From Alphaproteobacteria bacterium (lineage in GTDB: Bacteria; Pseudomonadota; Alphaproteobacteria; CALKHQ01): DNA of 64,000 nt. The stretch lies in the NCBI GenBank assembly GCA_041396705.1, contig JAWKYB010000019.1, forward strand, positions 47,894-111,893. Direction: 5' to 3'. The notes under the pieces were generated by a model. That model ran no database searches and was not told where the DNA came from. It was given only the letters and a program-made list of their open reading frames with translations. Positions 63,401 through 64,000 of the stretch are shown one piece after another (position 1 is the stretch's first letter; every line of letters starts with the position of its first letter). The translations under genes and the position numbers were made by a program.

Positions 63401-64000
63401 TCACCGAATCCAGTACACGGCGCCGAGTGGTCAGCGATAAGCTTGCTGGATCTCCCGCACCCATTAACAGTAACGGTTCCCGATCAATTACCTCGTTTGC
63501 AATGTCAGGCTGAGATATAGAAAGCCACGCTGCAGTGCCCTTCAACGAAGGTATCACCAAGTGGAGCCCGTAGATGTCTGCAAAGAGCAAGTTGCGAACG
63601 GCGCTCATCGGGCAGCCTGCGCGTATCAGTCGGTCAAGCCATAGCGCGGCGAGGTAACTCCGAACTACTCCTTGATTGTCGTTATGAAGACGAACATGGC
63701 CTGCGCCGGCGGGATCGAAGACCGGTCTGGATAAGAGCCTAGAGCGTTGCTCACCCGACCAATCAGGTAAGATACTGCCAATATCCAGTGCTGCCTTGCC
63801 ATCCGTCATATCCAAGTCGCTGTCGGGCACCGCAATTTCGGTCAAGCGCTGCAAAACCAATGCTGCGCCAAGTCGTTCCAACGCAGCAAATGCACGATCT
63901 GCGGGGATCGGGTCGTGTCGGTTCAGGTAGGCCACCCTCTCTGCCAAGCGCTCACGGAGGCTGAGTTCGAGCGTCTCTGTGAAGGATCCGAACTCGCCGC
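60495..64000 (-). CDS. Large putative defence protein with C-terminal PD-(D/E)XK nuclease (5' end off-window)
   Basis: At least 1,167 codons; the frame is open to base 64000, so the first part is missing. Numbering from a TTG at 63947: residues 74-104 (RPVFDPAGAGHVRLHND to YLAALWL) resemble the segment that follows NACHT/STAND NTPase modules. The middle is long, helical and repeat-like, with a very charged stretch around RELEYERRRRQRERRDEARA. The end carries EPDIRF (Asp1051), ALEVKVAE (Glu1066-Lys1068) and QLVGRY (Gln1085-Tyr1090), the pattern of a PD-(D/E)XK nuclease. Codon and base use are clearly AT-richer than all neighbours, a sign of transfer. The nuclease is visible; the NTPase is inferred and lies outside the window. 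Confidence 0.72.
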   Translation of the reverse strand, partial: GEFGSFTETLELSLRERLAERVAYLNRHDPIPADRAFAALERLGAALVLQRLTEIAVPDSDLDMTDGKAALDIGSILPDWSGEQRSRLLSRPVFDPAGAGHVRLHNDNQGVVRSYLAALWLDRLIRAGCPMSAVRNLLFADIYGLHLVIPSLKGTAAWLSISQPDIANEVIDREPLLLMGAGDPASLSLTTRRRVLDSVIQRTLSGQEIGILDRDSLRRFSGSDLAECVRANWQRYADVPEVRELLLRVIWLGELTGCVDLAIDASFGTHEDRYTQVFAGRAIMAAAPNPEKVRYVQYLCQNAGSVAGVLVWDAVETLFPTQLTTNDLSAILTTINIRDRRDHMGIEYIGPELADRLSTIEEVESFLSCIRERLRQKLNPDDEPFPEDEPLMSTLEAGGRRLLELVPQTQVPIAATEAAIRLRESRRYRRPARARDEAEDLFSLLTATAERRRMALWQATDRLNGAAQLNGKSITEVWQVEHFGFPLQLRAEDLKWLEQDIVERPTAAERQIAVNAAMRLWKQGGEEPEILTRIRAAGTTHPDTKKVIDEWLTREPSDRELEYERRRRQRERRDEARAAQLHRSWLDFAAKLRADPKQFRSLLPLSEGGIDSRLYHLWAFLHGLGENRNTFAISDLSPIEQMFGSNVASELRSAFVSYWRQVQPTLRNERPEEERNKTRELDCIAIVGVTLEASHDPEWAANLTPDDATKAAILATLELNGYPSWFPTLARVQPDAVRGVLERAVAPELATGSEDGRCRELEDISRADRSIGCLLVNYLFEYLTDHDSLPTSVLRPALAILVSYTRDSGALASLLEQRFDQAHEIEGAATCLSSLFQLDPGGAIASLDRKLKALSQSEQTLLVLETLPELFGGQWADNAIMRADQLQFDTLERLVIIAFRTVRVEEDVDHADGEVYSPGAREHAEDARGRLFKALFETPGAATFAAINRLAENPDIPIRRERLSQIARERAEKDAEYASWTSGEVYAFEHDFTTTPRNAFDLQRLISNKIADWQHSLIHSDFAQGSTLALLPKEVDVQNWLADRFRSEQGRGYSVEREPHVADEKEPDIRFRATATDASLALEVKVAECWSLSQLEDALRAQLVGRYLRDREHRHGILLIVHKKRRSRGWEGPEGGWLRFEQVVSHLADMARSISSEGRVHPSQSLR

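Overview
The window is about 70 % G+C DNA over most of its length and reads as chromosome of an alphaproteobacterium, probably close to Rhodospirillales. Supports are a DUF2336 protein, an RpoH2-like sigma factor, the order xerD / small membrane protein / aroK-aroB-CorC, a type A RNase P RNA, a TRAP transporter and a bufferin operon. No rRNA, CRISPR array, transposase or phage structural gene was seen. Genus cannot be fixed from the sequence alone.

Layout. 1-6.1 kb: 3' part of clpB (frameshifted), a CapA-type metallophosphatase and two exported proteins. 6.5-9.8 kb: two tandem paralogous membrane proteins of unknown function, a 36-residue ORF and a lipoprotein. 9.8-12.9 kb: serine hydrolase, SDR and membrane-anchored EEP hydrolase. 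12.9-15.6 kb: moaE-moaD-moeA (molybdenum cofactor) and a class I amidotransferase. 15.8-21.2 kb: DUF2336 protein, DctPQM TRAP transporter and a coiled-coil membrane protein. 21.4-28.1 kb: tRNA-Pro(CGG), AhpD-like protein, xerD, aroK-aroB, CorC/CNNM protein, AEC carrier and a lipoprotein. 28.3-32.8 kb: a 783-residue unknown protein and dppD-dppF. 32.9-35.4 kb: bufA-bufB-bufC-doxX. 35.5-44.1 kb: a highly acidic coiled-coil protein, dienelactone hydrolase, SDR, FMN hydroxy-acid oxidase, rnpB, amidase, DMT exporter, Uup-type ABC-F and DjlA. 44.3-47.2 kb: a TetR repressor facing a small oxidative/hydrolase-type cluster across an intergenic region with three matching operator-like sites. 47.4-49.2 kb: an Aer-like energy-taxis receptor split into PAS and MCP genes. 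49.6-60.2 kb: ATP-dependent 5-oxoprolinase, phosphatase-like protein, RpoH2-like sigma factor, M48 protease, thermonuclease and DinG-like helicase. 60.5-64.0 kb: a large AT-richer gene running off the window end. It has a STAND/NACHT-like helical region and a C-terminal PD-(D/E)XK nuclease motif, and is the best candidate here for an undescribed defence system.

At least six single-base indels break otherwise well-conserved reading frames (clpB, both tandem paralogues with two in the second, oplAH, helicase). This many in essential or housekeeping-type genes suggests draft-assembly errors rather than decay, so the broken genes should be read as probably functional until the reads are checked.

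The clearest functional units are the Moco genes, the TRAP transporter with hairpins between its binding-protein and permease genes, the bufferin operon (peptide precursor, MNIO enzyme, partner protein and DoxX membrane protein), and the TetR-controlled cluster.
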